This document shows positions 20,841-31,158 of a DNA stretch of 64,000 nucleotides, piece after piece (position 1 is the first letter of the stretch; each line of letters begins with the position of its first letter). The DNA is from [Phialemoniopsis] sp. UDSM-2020 (lineage: Eukaryota > Ascomycota > Sordariomycetes > Thyridiales > Thyridiaceae), in NCBI GenBank assembly GCA_018873225.1, contig JAEILZ010000005.1, forward strand, positions 868,001-932,000, in the 5' to 3' direction. Both the position numbers and the translations under genes were made by a program. A model generated the notes under the pieces. The model had not been told where the DNA came from. It saw only the letters and a list, made by a program, of their open reading frames with translations, and made no database searches.

Positions 20841-23582
20841 CTACTCTGCTATCGTCTCCTCTGTCGGCTTCGGTAGGAATGGAGGGATGTACTTGGCAGG
20901 CGGCCACTCGCCCATGTCGCACTCGCACGAGAAGGCATGCGTACCCGAACCGACCAGTCTGGACGAGTTGCCAGTGCCATCCGGCAAAGTCACAATGGCT
21001 TGGGAGTTTGGCGGTATCACCAAGGTCATCTCAAACTCTCTGGTGACATCATCGACCCGCCAACTACAGGATATGAGCCCATACGGCCCATCGAACTTGA
21101 CCATCGCTGACCTGAGATTCCCACCTGGAACGGGTCGCACTCGAACAATTTTCCAGCCGGGCTCCAGGGGGCTGATACCTCCCACAGTGTTGTGGATCCA
21201 ATCCGCCACGGCGCCAATGGCGTAATGATTAAAGCTGGTCATCACGCCAGGGTTGATCGAGCCATCCGGTCGCATGCTGTCCCATCGCTCCCACACCGTC
21301 GTGGCTCCCATGGTGATGGGGTACAGCCAGCTGGGGCATGTCTTCTCTAGCAACATCCGATAAGCTAGCTGAGGCTTGCCGATCCGGGTCAAGGCATGTG
21401 TAATGACCGAGGTACCAGCGAAGCCAGTCGCGATGTGGAACCTTGCAGCCCTCACAAGGTGTTCCAGCCGCTCAGAGGCGACCTGCAGCTGGCTCTCATT
21501 CTCGTACAGATTGAAGTGGATGGCCAACGCGAGCCCGGTCTGCGTGCTGGCCATGAGATTACCGTGCGGCGAGATGTACTTTCGCTGAAACGCCTTCTTC
21601 AGACGGCTCGCGTCTTCGCGGTACTGCGCCGCCTTGTCCTCTTTGCCCAGATACAGGCATATCTTCGCCATCCTCTCGGTGGTGTGGACTAAGAAGGTGT
21701 CGGCTATGAGGACACCGTCCGTCGTGGCATACGCCGGGTCCTCGGGTGGAGCGGTAGGGTCGAGCCAGTCGGCGAACTGCCAGCCTTTGGCCCACAGGCC
21801 GTCGTCTGTCCGCGGAACTCCTTGCTGTAGCCATGCCTCCATGCCTGCGAACTGGCGCTCGAGAAGGCCGAGATCGTTGCTGAACTGGAAGAGTACCCAC
21901 GGCGTCAGGACTGTGGCATCGTCCCAGATTGCCTGCGCGATGTTTCTTGGGAACAGCGATGTCCAGAGAACATCCGGACAGACCAGAGGGGGAATGCCGT
22001 TTCGAGACTCTTCCATCTGCTCTGCGGACAGATCTTGTAACCAATCACCCAGGATGCCATTCGTATCATAGAGAAAGGATGCCGTAGGACAGAACAAATT
22101 CAGATCGCCGGTCCAGCCCAACCTTTCGGATCGCTGGGGGCAGTCTGTAGGGATGGAGAAGAAATTGCCGCGCATTGACCAGAGAACATTGTGATGTAGC
22201 TTGTTCAGCCAGTCGTTGGAGCACTCAAAGTACCCTCTGCGCCTCATGTCCGAATGCATCACCAGCGCGATGATACTCTTTTGTCCAAGAATATTGTCCT
22301 CCTGGGACTCCGGCCAGCCCTCAATCTGGGCATACCTGAAGCCGTGGTAGGTGAACTTGGGCGTCCATTCCATGATGGGTTCTCCCGAGGAGATGATGGT
22401 GTCCGTGCATTTCGCGGTGCGCAATGGCCGCGTCCCGAGCTCTCCATGCTCCATCACTTCAGCGTGTTTTAGGATGACTTGGCTGTTTTTTGGGAGTTGC
22501 ACATTCTTTATCAGAAGCTTGCCAACGACATTCTGGCCAAAGTCCACAATGAGCTTCCCGCTCTTTGAGCGAAAGACGTCAATGGGGGCGAATTCTTCCA
22601 CAACGCGGACAGGTGGCGCATCAGGTGCCACAAGAGTTGCCGTGGTCCAAGGAAGAACTCTTGCTGGTGCCACTTTGTCCGGTCCCGAAGGGATTACCTG
22701 CTCCCAATCCGCATGCTCTTGTCGCAAGTCGTACTTCTCGCCGTTGTATATCTCGCTCGACTGGATGGCACTGGCGCTGCAAGTCCAGGTTTCGTCGGAG
22801 ACAAGGACGGTCTCGTGCTGTTCGCCTTTCCGGCAGATCTCGAGCTGTGCTAGGATACCCAGTTCCTGGCCGCCATACAGGAATCGCCCACCACCTTGGA
22901 TGCCAAGCTGACCCGCAAACCAGCCCTCCCCCACCTCGACGCAGATCGTATTGACTCCATCGCGTAGTAGTGACGACACGTCGTGGACGCGGTAGCCCAG
23001 ACGGTGACTGTAGCTTGTCCAGCCCGGAGCCATGCACTCGTCGCTAGTGCGTTTCCCGTTGACATATGAATCGAAGATGCCGAGGGCCGTGATGTACAGC
23101 CGAGCATTGGCCGTCAAGGTGTCCGGGCGAAGTTCGAACTGCTTATAGAATCGGACTGGTTGAAGTGGTGCCTCGGGGCCGAATCGCCTCGAAGATGTGA
23201 TGAACTGGGCGGTCCAGTCTTCTCTCTCCAACAGGCCAACTTCGAGGGTCGCATCCGGCGACCATGGCGTCGCTACCTCTTCAGCTCCGTCGTCGCTGCT
23301 TCTTCCGAAGGACCGCACCCGGACTGTAGCACGTTGTCGTGAACGTAATGGCTCTGCCGGCCAAGGTACAAGAATGGAGTCTTCGCTTCGGATGTTGAAG
23401 GTCTGGGCACTCGTGGCTGTATCGACAGTAATTTCGATCTCGTATGCGGTCTGTTTCCATCCCGGCACGGTGTCGGACTCGCTCAAGAAACGCCACGAGA
23501 TCCTCGAGGTACTATGGCCGAGCCCGAAGCCATTGTGGTGATGTTCAAAGACAGGTGCCGTGAGTGTAGGCGACGTTGACAT
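20841..23582 (-). CDS. Alpha-L-rhamnosidase, glycoside hydrolase family 78
   Basis: A 913-residue single-exon protein that cleaves terminal alpha-L-rhamnose from glycosides such as flavonoid rutinosides. The order of parts follows GH78: an N-terminal beta-sandwich (ISWRFLSES ... ITALGIFDSYVNGKR), a second beta domain with FGQNVVGKL, the (alpha/alpha)6 barrel with the hallmark DCPQRSERLGWTGD (about residues 480-493), and a second catalytic region around WERWDSM (Glu near 765), then a C-terminal beta domain. There is no signal peptide: it starts MSTSPTLTAPVFEHHHN, so the enzyme should work inside the cell on imported rhamnosides. It is divergently transcribed from an MFS sugar porter across a 665-bp shared promoter, which supports that reading. 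Length is normal for fungal intracellular GH78. Confidence 0.95.
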   Translation of the reverse strand: MSTSPTLTAPVFEHHHNGFGLGHSTSRISWRFLSESDTVPGWKQTAYEIEITVDTATSAQTFNIRSEDSILVPWPAEPLRSRQRATVRVRSFGRSSDDGAEEVATPWSPDATLEVGLLEREDWTAQFITSSRRFGPEAPLQPVRFYKQFELRPDTLTANARLYITALGIFDSYVNGKRTSDECMAPGWTSYSHRLGYRVHDVSSLLRDGVNTICVEVGEGWFAGQLGIQGGGRFLYGGQELGILAQLEICRKGEQHETVLVSDETWTCSASAIQSSEIYNGEKYDLRQEHADWEQVIPSGPDKVAPARVLPWTTATLVAPDAPPVRVVEEFAPIDVFRSKSGKLIVDFGQNVVGKLLIKNVQLPKNSQVILKHAEVMEHGELGTRPLRTAKCTDTIISSGEPIMEWTPKFTYHGFRYAQIEGWPESQEDNILGQKSIIALVMHSDMRRRGYFECSNDWLNKLHHNVLWSMRGNFFSIPTDCPQRSERLGWTGDLNLFCPTASFLYDTNGILGDWLQDLSAEQMEESRNGIPPLVCPDVLWTSLFPRNIAQAIWDDATVLTPWVLFQFSNDLGLLERQFAGMEAWLQQGVPRTDDGLWAKGWQFADWLDPTAPPEDPAYATTDGVLIADTFLVHTTERMAKICLYLGKEDKAAQYREDASRLKKAFQRKYISPHGNLMASTQTGLALAIHFNLYENESQLQVASERLEHLVRAARFHIATGFAGTSVITHALTRIGKPQLAYRMLLEKTCPSWLYPITMGATTVWERWDSMRPDGSINPGVMTSFNHYAIGAVADWIHNTVGGISPLEPGWKIVRVRPVPGGNLRSAMVKFDGPYGLISCSWRVDDVTREFEMTLVIPPNSQAIVTLPDGTGNSSRLVGSGTHAFSCECDMGEWPPAKYIPPFLPKPTEETIAE

Positions 23583-24247
23583 GTTGGGAGAAGAGGCCGT
23601 GTTTCATGTGGCCAGTAGTGGTGAACCCGGTGAAGACGCCATTGTGGTAAGGATCAGGATATCCTCGGTATATGAACCCTTGGCCCGCTTCTTGCGCCTC
23701 TTGCAGACTCCCAAGACCATACCAAGATCATCATCTATCCTCTCTCGCCGAATCCATCCTGTACGCTCTGCAAAACATCACACAGGAGACGAAGTCCACT
23801 CCTGTGGAGAAACGGGGAATGGCGGAAACGCTAACAGTAGCGCCACCATTTGCCGGTCTTTCCACCAACCCGGGAGCATCACGCGTTGCATTGAATATTT
23901 TTTTCTGGGGTTCTAGCCCCGGCTTGAGTCACGTCGCGGCGGTCCAACCAGGCATCTGGCTCGGGATGCTCCCCGGGGCCTCCCTCCAGAGAATCCATCC
24001 CACAACCCCCGTCTCGCGTGGCTCGGGGGAAACCTTCAATTGTCTGGGGAATGGAGGTCAGCCGAGAATCTCTCCAACTTTTGATCGCGTAAGACAGCTG
24101 AGGCTCGGATCATATAAACCTGCAAGGGTTCCTCTCCCCATCACATCAGCCCGACTCTCGATCTCTCCATCGCCAGACAGACTGTCGTCAACCATCTGAG
24201 TCGTTCCACACCTCAATCACCACCAACGAAAGGACGCGACTATCATC
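23583..24247. promoter_or_regulatory. Shared divergent promoter of GH78 and sugar porter
   Basis: Carries a CGG-N7-CGG site (23813-23825), several SYGGRG motifs that fit the carbon catabolite repressor CreA/CRE1 (CTGGGG at 23905-23910 and 24044-24049; CCGGGG in both orientations at 23971-23978; another on the minus strand at 23917-23922), and a TATAAA at 24113-24118 about 130 bp before the porter ATG. This suggests pathway-specific induction combined with glucose repression; it is inferred from motifs only. Confidence 0.5.
23813..23825 (+). promoter_or_regulatory. CGG-N7-CGG site, identical to one near 27.2 kb
   Basis: CGGGGAATGGCGG. The same 13 bases recur at 27177-27189 upstream of the second Zn2Cys6 regulator. 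Likely a Zn2Cys6 binding site shared within the rhamnoside cluster. Confidence 0.5.
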
Positions 24248-26014
24248 ATGGGTCTCTTCAATCGGAAGAAGGGCCACAAGGGCGCCGAGCAGACTGTCGG
24301 ACCCGCCCTCGCAGCTGTAAGCAATATCTTCTGTCGGTGATTGAGAGTGCTTGTCTGATCGATGCGCAAAACAATAGGTCCTCCCAGATGATCCGAGGCC
24401 GTGGTATCGCGTCCCTCACCTGCTCAAGCTTAATCTCCTGCTGTTGGTCCCGCTCGTCTCATCCGGCGCGATTGGCTATGATGGTATGTCCCTAGATGCT
24501 TGTCGAGCTTGACGCTGGAACCCATGCTGACTCGCGAGTCAGGCTCGATGATGAACGGCTTGCAGACCCTGCCTCAATGGCAATCCTACTTCGACTACCC
24601 TCAGGGCGCCATCCTAGGTGCCATGAACTCTGTTTACCCTGCCGGAAAGTTCTTCGCTCTCTTCCTCGTCACCTGGATCGCGGATCGCTTTGGTCGCAAG
24701 AAGGCCATCCTCATTGGTGTCGTCACTTGCATTGCGTTCTGCATCATGCAGGGTCTCTCGAAAGATATCAAAACCTTCATCGCCTCGAGGGCCGTCCTTG
24801 GCTTCTTCACCAGCTTCCTCGCCCAGCCCAGCCCTATCCTGATCACCGAGTTGGCCTACCCTACCCACCGTGGTAAACTTACTGCCCTCTACCAAACTTC
24901 ATTCGTGAGTAGCCCAAGTCTGCCCAACACATCTACCACAGCTGGCTAACGCGTCCGGTATCAGTACCTCGGTGCGATCATCGCTGCTTGGTGCACATAC
25001 GGAACCTTCAAGCTCCAGAACGACTGGAGCTGGCGCATCCCTTCCCTGCTACAGGGCGCCCTCCCTTTCCTGCAGCTCTGCTTCATCTGGTTCCTCCCCG
25101 AGTCTCCTCGATGGCTTGTCAAGCATGGTCACCACAGCCAGGCCCGCAAGATCCTTGTCGACTACCACGCCGGCGGCGACGAGCACTCTCCCCTCGTTGA
25201 ATTTGAGATGAACGAGATCGAGACGGCCTTGACCATGGAGGCCGATGTCATGTCTGAGAACTCCTGGCTCGACCTTGTCCGGACCCCTGCCAACCGTAAG
25301 CGCACGCTTATCGCCGTGTGCGTCGGCTGGTTCGCCCAGTGGAACGGTGTCAACATCATCTCGTACTACCTCTTCCTCGTCCTCAAGACCATTGGTATTA
25401 CCCAGGGCAGGGATCAGACCCTCATCAATGGTCTGCTGCAGGTCACCAACTGGATCTCGGCTGTCTTTGTTGGTGCGCTGATGGTCGACCGTGTCGGCCG
25501 CCGAACGCTATTCCTCGTGTCTACTGCCGGTCTGTGCTTCAGCTACTGCATCTGGACCGGCTTGACCGCCTCCTTTGTTCAGACTCAGAACCCCGCTACC
25601 GGTCGTGCAGTGGTGGCCTTCATCTTCATTGCCTACTTCTCGTACGCTATCGCCTGGGCCCCGCTTCTGGCTGCGTACACCGTGGAGATCTTCCCGTACA
25701 CCCTCCGCAGCCGTGGTGTGTCGGTCATGTACCTGTCCACCTTTGCCGGTCTGGTCGTCGGTAACCAGGTCAACCCCATCGCCATGCAAAACATTGGCTG
25801 GAAGTACTACATCTTCTTCTGCTGCCTGCTGGCTGTGATCTTTGCCATCATCTACTTCTTGTTCCCCGAGACCAAGGGCTACACTCTGGAGGAGATCCGC
25901 GAGGTGTTTGAGGGCCCGACCAACGGCAAGCTTGCTGATCTCGAAGTTGCCCGCCCCACGACCCAGACTGGCAAGGAGGAGGAGGACAACGCGGTACACC
26001 ACGCAGAGAAATAA
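24248..26014 (+). CDS. MFS sugar porter, lactose-permease-like
   Basis: Four exons: 24248-24316, 24378-24483, 24543-24904 and 24965-26014, giving 528 residues. It is a sugar porter family member: GAIGYDGSMMNGLQ in the first membrane segment, the loop motif DRFGRKK, PESPRWL after segment 6, the second-half motif DRVGRRT, and PETKGYTLEEI at the end of segment 12. The overall pattern resembles fungal lactose permease and hexose transporter relatives. It sits in the plasma membrane and takes up a sugar or glycoside by proton symport. Divergent pairing with an intracellular GH78 suggests rhamnose-containing oligosaccharides or flavonoid glycosides as cargo; this is inference. All four exons have strong codon bias, suggesting high induced expression. 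Confidence 0.93.
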
Positions 26015-26440
26015 ATGCTCTTACCTCAATGTGGCTTCAGCTGAGGCAGGTCGAAGATGCTGCTCATGAGCATGCATGGTATAATAGTAAACTTCACTCC
26101 GAAGTCATCATAGCTTTGAATTCAACAGATTTCAAGCCCGATTCTTTTTGCACTTGTAATAACTCTTCAATGATGAAGTCTTGCATGCTAGGTTTCTGAC
26201 AATATTTGAAGTGATTTGTTACTGCAACATGATTCATCAAAATGAGACTGTTGATCTGTCATATCGCACTCGGTCTCTGAATGGTTGCTGTCCGGTTGAT
26301 GGAGATGGAGTGACCTTTGGATGCCAAGAGGAGGATGTGGTGAATGAAAGAGGCGACCTTGGTGGGATCGCGACCCCTGCCACGCTGGCAGTAATCGGTG
26401 TAGGTGTTGGGCCAGACCAAAGTCGCCGGCAACTCTGGTA

Positions 26441-26615
26441 CAGTGACAAGTGGGTGTCAGAAAGGTTGACGGTTTTGGATTAATCTCTACCCAAATTGCT
26501 AACAGACTGAATCATGCATCCAGGCTTAGGCAGTGGGATAACCCTGGTGAACCAGTTAATGATCGCGATTCATCCACAAGGAAAACCGTCAACCATCCTG
26601 ACACCCACTTGACTG
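26441..26615. mobile_element. MITE-like element with about 34-bp terminal inverted repeats
   Basis: The left arm 26441-26476 (CAGTGACAAGTGGGTGTCAG then AAAGGTTGACGGTTTT) and the reverse complement of 26582-26615 match except for a 2-nt indel and two substitutions. The arms enclose 105 bp with no coding capacity. Termini starting CAGT recall Tc1/mariner and mimp elements. TA flanks the left side only, so a clean target duplication is not visible. Confidence 0.55.
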
Positions 26616-26717
26616 GCTCAAGGGCACCTGCGTAAAATTCTGTAAGTCCAAGATCCACCCATACATCCCCGGAGAGCCGCATCCTGACCATCCCTCTTCC
26701 GACAGCCTGAGGCGGAG

Positions 26718-26956
26718 GACGCGTCCGGGGAACCCGAAGATTCGGATAGTGTTCATATGTGTACTGGTGGGACCACGATCTGCTCGATTAACAATAATGC
26801 TTCTGAACCATTGAGAGTCTTCTTCCTCAACGGGGAGCATTCCGGCCTGTTCACGGTGCCATTGTGCCTTTTGCCGCTCAGGTGATCTGGGGCACAGGTA
26901 TTGCGCCATCGACTCCACGTGTGCTCCCCGGACGCGCCGGGAAACCGAAGTCTCGG
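26718..26956 (+). repeat. Two copies of a GC-rich element containing CGG-N4/5-CCG
   Basis: Copies at 26718-26745 and 26931-26956 share GACGCG, CCGGG, ACCGAAG or CCCGAAG, and TCGG in the same order. Each contains an inverted CGG pair: CGGGGAACCCG (N5) at 26726-26736 and CGGGAAACCG (N4) at 26938-26947. Both lie 540-780 bp upstream of the second Zn2Cys6 gene. Confidence 0.45.
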
Positions 26957-27174
26957 GACTCCATGGGGATTTGATCAGGAGAAAATGCGGAATCTAGAAC
27001 TCAAGGCTCTGTCTCTCGACCCCAATGCAGGAGGTCTATGCACTGAAGAATTCTAGCGATTCCAAGGCAACCTGGGGAAGGGGACAGCATGCTGATCACC
27101 AACGCCAGCAGTCTGCCGGCATGAAGTGGAGCAGCTTTTTTCGCTGAGAGGGCCAATTGCAAAGGACTGTTAGC

Positions 27175-27230
27175 GTCGGGGAATGGCGGGAAGTGTTTAC
27201 CTTCGTAGTGTCGGGGAGTCGCGGTAAGTG
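27175..27230 (+). promoter_or_regulatory. Two 21-bp repeats, each with CGG-N7-CGG
   Basis: 27175-27195 and 27210-27230 share 18 of 21 bases (GTCGGGGA ... CGG ... AAGTG) and are spaced 35 bp apart. Each contains CGG-N7-CGG; the first holds the 13-mer found in the GH78/porter promoter. They lie about 300 bp upstream of the second regulator, consistent with autoregulation or cross-regulation. Confidence 0.5.
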
Positions 27231-27499
27231 GAGCGCGTCATCGACTCCGGGACTGGCATGAGGATTGACTGCAGTCAAAACACAAATCTCCCAATTGTCC
27301 ATCGTCTTGTTCAGATGAGGTTGAGTCATCACGAAAGCTCTTTGTGGGAACAACGAAGCTTCCTTTTCAGGTCTTGTGCTTCGGAAAGGGTCGGTGTCAG
27401 GTCTGACAATTTCTTCTTGCCAGGCCAAGTAGCTCCCACGAGGCTTGCTCGCTCAACACTACCCTCCCGCAACTCCCCATCGCTTCTCTGCCAGCCTGA

Positions 27500-29716
27500 A
27501 TGCCTGTGAACGATTTTTACTGCCCCGAAAGGGGCCAACTAGCTGGCGCTATCGACCCATTCCTCCCCGCAGACGAGAGTGGCCAGCCCACCGGGGTTAA
27601 GCGACAACGCACGCCGGGGGCGTATCAGCGAAGGAGGGCGGTTATTGCTTGTCAGGCTTGCAGATATCGAAAGACAAAGTGCGATAATGTTCGCCCTGTC
27701 TGTGGGTTCTGCACCAAACACGGGGCGCAGTGCATCTACACAACCCCTGGAAGTGACAATGATTACTCCAGGTTAGTAACAATGCCCTCATCGCCTTCGC
27801 CGAAGTAGTCGTGCAAACTCACACCCCCTTCAGCTATGATCTGGCCAGCTTGGCCATCCTTGATCGTGTCAATGTCGGTCTAGACCGCCTGAACTATGTC
27901 GTTTCGCTTCTCGAGTCGAGGCCACCAGCACCTAGCGCAGATGGCGTTACTACCAACATCCAGTACCCGACGAGTGGCACGCTGGCGCCTGCCACTGCTC
28001 CTCCTGCCTTAAACCAAGGGTTTTCGGCTTTCCCGTCCACCAATGATGTCGACGATGTCAACACGCATCTTTCCGAAGATAGTATTCTGCAAATACTGGA
28101 CGATCCGGAATTACCATCGGCTGTCAACAATTGCGAGAGCATTCTTCGGTGGCCAATCTTTCAGGACGTTGCCCCTGATGTTCATTCTTTTACGCTTGAG
28201 TCCGAGAATGACCTCGAAGCCGACACACCAGCGCGAAAGCCAGAGCAGTCCGGTGGGCCGGGACGGGGGGTGCAAGAAGATGACTTTGTTCCACTCTCGA
28301 AAAGGTTTCTCGCCTACGTTCACGTCAAGAATCCCATCCTCGACATAGCCGATTTCCAGAAAAAGGTTCGGGATGCGGTAGAAAATGGACCTACATGGGA
28401 TGGATCCTCGTGTCTGGTTGTAAGCACTTCAATAGCTGAGACCTGTCCGTTGGAGAAGACCGCTCACGTTTAGCAGCTGATCGCTTGTGCCATTGCCTGC
28501 CTTGCCAATCCCTTACAGACTGAAACAGCCCACGATGATGCTCGACCTGCAAGGCTCGCCCATGTTGATTCGGACTCCGCGGCTCTCTACTACCAGGCCG
28601 CCAAGAAGCGGCTCGGTGTGCAACAACCATCTCTGCTCCACGTTCAATGCCTCTTCTTCTTCGCTATATACAAAATGTACTGCTTGCGGCCTGTGGAGAC
28701 CTGGTTCTATCTTAATCGAGCATGCGTAGACCTTCGAGGCCTGCTCTGGCTGAGCACCCAGAAACGCGGCAACAGCCTTCCTATCAATGCAGACGCGCGT
28801 CGGCTGGAACAGCGATTGTATTGGTCTTGTATGAAGTCCGAATAGTAAGTTGAACATTATTCCATGGAGATACATGAACTTCAAGCTCACAAAGTCTCAG
28901 TGAGTTACGGACTGAGCTACCAATGCCTCCAAGTGGTATTGGGCACTGCCAGTACCCCGACATGTTTCCGTCACCCCCTACGGAGCTTGCATCCCCGAAC
29001 AATCAGCCAACTCCGGATGATACAGAAGAGATTGTACCAGATGAGGAGAAGGGATGGTTCTACTATCTTGCCGAGATCTCGTGTCGACGGATGATGAACC
29101 GAGTCTACGCCGTCATGGGAGGCGGAAGGGAAAAAGCTTGGATCACCAACATCGAGACTTTGCTCACGCAGTACGAACACTTCAACGAGCAGATCAACGT
29201 CTGGTAAGATTATAATTCAGCATAGCCTTATCTGCTTTCCACTGACCGACGCTTGACAGGTGCTCCCACATCCCACATCAACTTCAGACTCATCCCAACG
29301 ACGAGATCGCTCAGTATGTCCAGAACCGAGCAATCACCTGCCGGGAATGGATCCACCGACCTTTCCTCTACTACGTGATCCACCAGCCGCAAGACGCGCC
29401 TCGGTATCCGGAAGCCATGGTGCTGGCGCAGCAGTGCTTGCAGCTCTGCGTCGACCACCTCCTTCGTGCCGCCGGCCTCCCCCGCCACCAGAGCACCTGG
29501 TATTTTGCGCGAGGCTGCGCCACCTGCGCGCTGGTCCTGCTCGCTGCTGCCAAGAGTGGTAAGGTACCCCTACCTGAAGAGTGGGAGAGGGCGTTGGGGG
29601 TCGCACAGCGCACGCTCCGGCGGTGGGCAACGGAGGCTGCAGACTTGCGGCAGGCTGAGATGGTTGTGGACAATCTCGCGAAGGCTATTTTGAGAACCAC
29701 GGAGGTGACATCCTGA
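27500..29716 (+). CDS. Zn(II)2Cys6 transcription factor with fungal trans domain
   Basis: Five exons: 27500-27771, 27834-28419, 28474-28844, 28901-29203 and 29260-29716, giving 662 residues; all junction codons resolve. The zinc cluster is at residues 51-78 (CQACRYRKTKC ... CGFC ... C) with CX2CX6CX6CX2CX6C spacing, preceded by a basic stretch. The middle homology region follows: KRFLAYVHVKNPILD, ACAIACLANPL, LHVQCLFFFAIYKMY, and the junction MKSEYELRTELPMPPSG, which matches the usual SCxKSExELRxELxLP signature. The C-terminal part (REWIHRPFLYYVIH; CLQLCVDHLL) is typical as well. It should act in the nucleus. It closes the rhamnoside cluster and has CGG-N7-CGG repeats in its promoter, so it is the best candidate for the pathway regulator. 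Confidence 0.9.
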
Positions 29717-30324
29717 GAACTCAATGTGTCTTATAAATTGTCACTTGATTACCAGAAGAGCCTGGTGGTCAACATACCTGCACCACCTCCAAGGACACTG
29801 CCCTTATTCGCATCAAGTGCGACTAAGGTTGAGAGCCCAAAATGACCCAGGCTGCACTTCTTGCAATCATTTTGGGCAGAAATCCATGTCGTCACAAGTG
29901 CTCAATTTGTGGCGAGGGTGAGTGAGCGTGTCCGCGGAACGCGTTCTTACAAGTCAGCAGTGGAGTAGGTAATTTGGGGGCGAGAAATGAAGGGCTTGAA
30001 ACAACTGTGATATTTGAAGCCGGCGAGGAGAGTGGCGTTCTTGTGTTCCGTGACAGCAAACAGGTCTCGCGCATTCCTGCCGGCTGCTTGCATGAGCTGG
30101 CTGGTACAGAGCCTATGGCGAGTCCCCATATCGTCACTTCATGTGTTTCCATTTTACGCCACAATTTCAGACACTGTGTCGTGAATCAGGCTGTACTGTG
30201 CTAGAGGCACACCCTGTCCGGCAACCCTTGCCAAAACTCAAATGCCGGCCCTTGTCAGGTCGTGGGCATCTATGGCAGCATTTAGGCCGAGGAACCTTCA
30301 ACTAAGAAGAAAGAATAACTGACA
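29717..30324. other. Intergenic region
   Basis: Terminator region of the regulator and promoter of the next small gene. I see no conserved element. Confidence 0.5.
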
Positions 30325-30819
30325 ATGGAGTTTCTCGGCCTCGCATCTCAATTACTTGACTGTGTCAACAAGTCGGTCGAGATCATTCAGTTTGCAAACA
30401 AGTTAGACGGCGTTCCTGACATCGCAAGGGTCTTCATCAATCTTGCAAAAGCTGTCCACTCAGACTTGGACTACGCGGCGCATTGCGAAAAGGACCATTC
30501 GCCGGTCCTGAAGCAGTGGCCAAGTCAGGTTTCATGGATCCGCGGGATCCTCGTCGAAGCCGTGTACTCGCTCAACGACTTTGGGGACACAGTCCTCAAA
30601 TATGATGGGCCAAAGATTCCACTGAAAGACCGTCTCTTGTACATTCTTCGAGATGAAGCATTACTGCAAGACAAGATCAAGGGCTTGCAGGTGGCACACA
30701 ACAGGCTCCTCACGGCGATCAATACCATCAACACTATCGTCATTCAGCAGGGACCGCCTGCCAAACCTTCCTACTCGCCCCAAGTTAGAGCCTCTATGCA
30801 ACCTCCAAAGTCGGCATAG
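30325..30819 (+). CDS. Small helical protein resembling N-terminal domains of fungal STAND proteins
   Basis: A 164-residue single-exon frame starting with ATG in good context (gacaATGga). The start MEFLGLASQLLDCVNKSVEI followed by FANKLDGVPDIARVFINLAKAV and a long helical region resembles the alpha-helical N-terminal domains (HeLo-like or similar) that begin many fungal NOD-like and ankyrin proteins, but here it stands alone and ends in a short Pro/Ser-rich tail (PPAKPSYSPQVRAS). Such domains act as signalling or membrane-active modules when part of larger proteins. The assignment is by general pattern only; it may be a truncated remnant of a bigger gene or an unrelated helical protein. No signal peptide or membrane segment. 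Confidence 0.5.
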   Translation: MEFLGLASQLLDCVNKSVEIIQFANKLDGVPDIARVFINLAKAVHSDLDYAAHCEKDHSPVLKQWPSQVSWIRGILVEAVYSLNDFGDTVLKYDGPKIPLKDRLLYILRDEALLQDKIKGLQVAHNRLLTAINTINTIVIQQGPPAKPSYSPQVRASMQPPKSA

Positions 30820-31158
30820 AGGGGGTTTTGTCTTCAGGGGTATGCGTATAGGAGTTGTCATAGAGAGCCTGCGGATAGCATCAGGCTTAGCGTTTGTTGG
30901 CTTGCAGGGTGGAATCTGGCGACATGGGATAGGATTTTCTTTTCAAGTGTCAGGGTCGGCTTCTTATCGTTTTTGTCATCACTGGCGTGGTCGCCAAGAT
31001 AGTCTTGAATGAGAAGACTTTTCTTGGACCTTTGCGCAGTCAGATTAAATATCAGCGCAAGAGAGGAGAAATATTGATTGTTGAAAGTAGTGACAGTGAA
31101 GAGTAACCCTTGAACCACCTCGACAGTGCTACATCATCTTGAATTTCGTGCTTGTCAA
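30820..31158. other. Convergent intergenic region
   Basis: Lies between convergent 3' ends. No feature recognised. Confidence 0.5.

Larger units (their letters stand above)
26015..27499. other. Intergenic region with MITE-like palindrome and paired CGG elements
   Basis: About 1.5 kb between the sugar porter and the second regulator, both on the plus strand. It contains a 175-bp inverted-repeat element (26441-26615), a 28-bp GC-rich element repeated at 26718 and 26931, and two CGG-N7-CGG repeats near 27.2 kb. No protein-coding frame is convincing. Confidence 0.6.
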
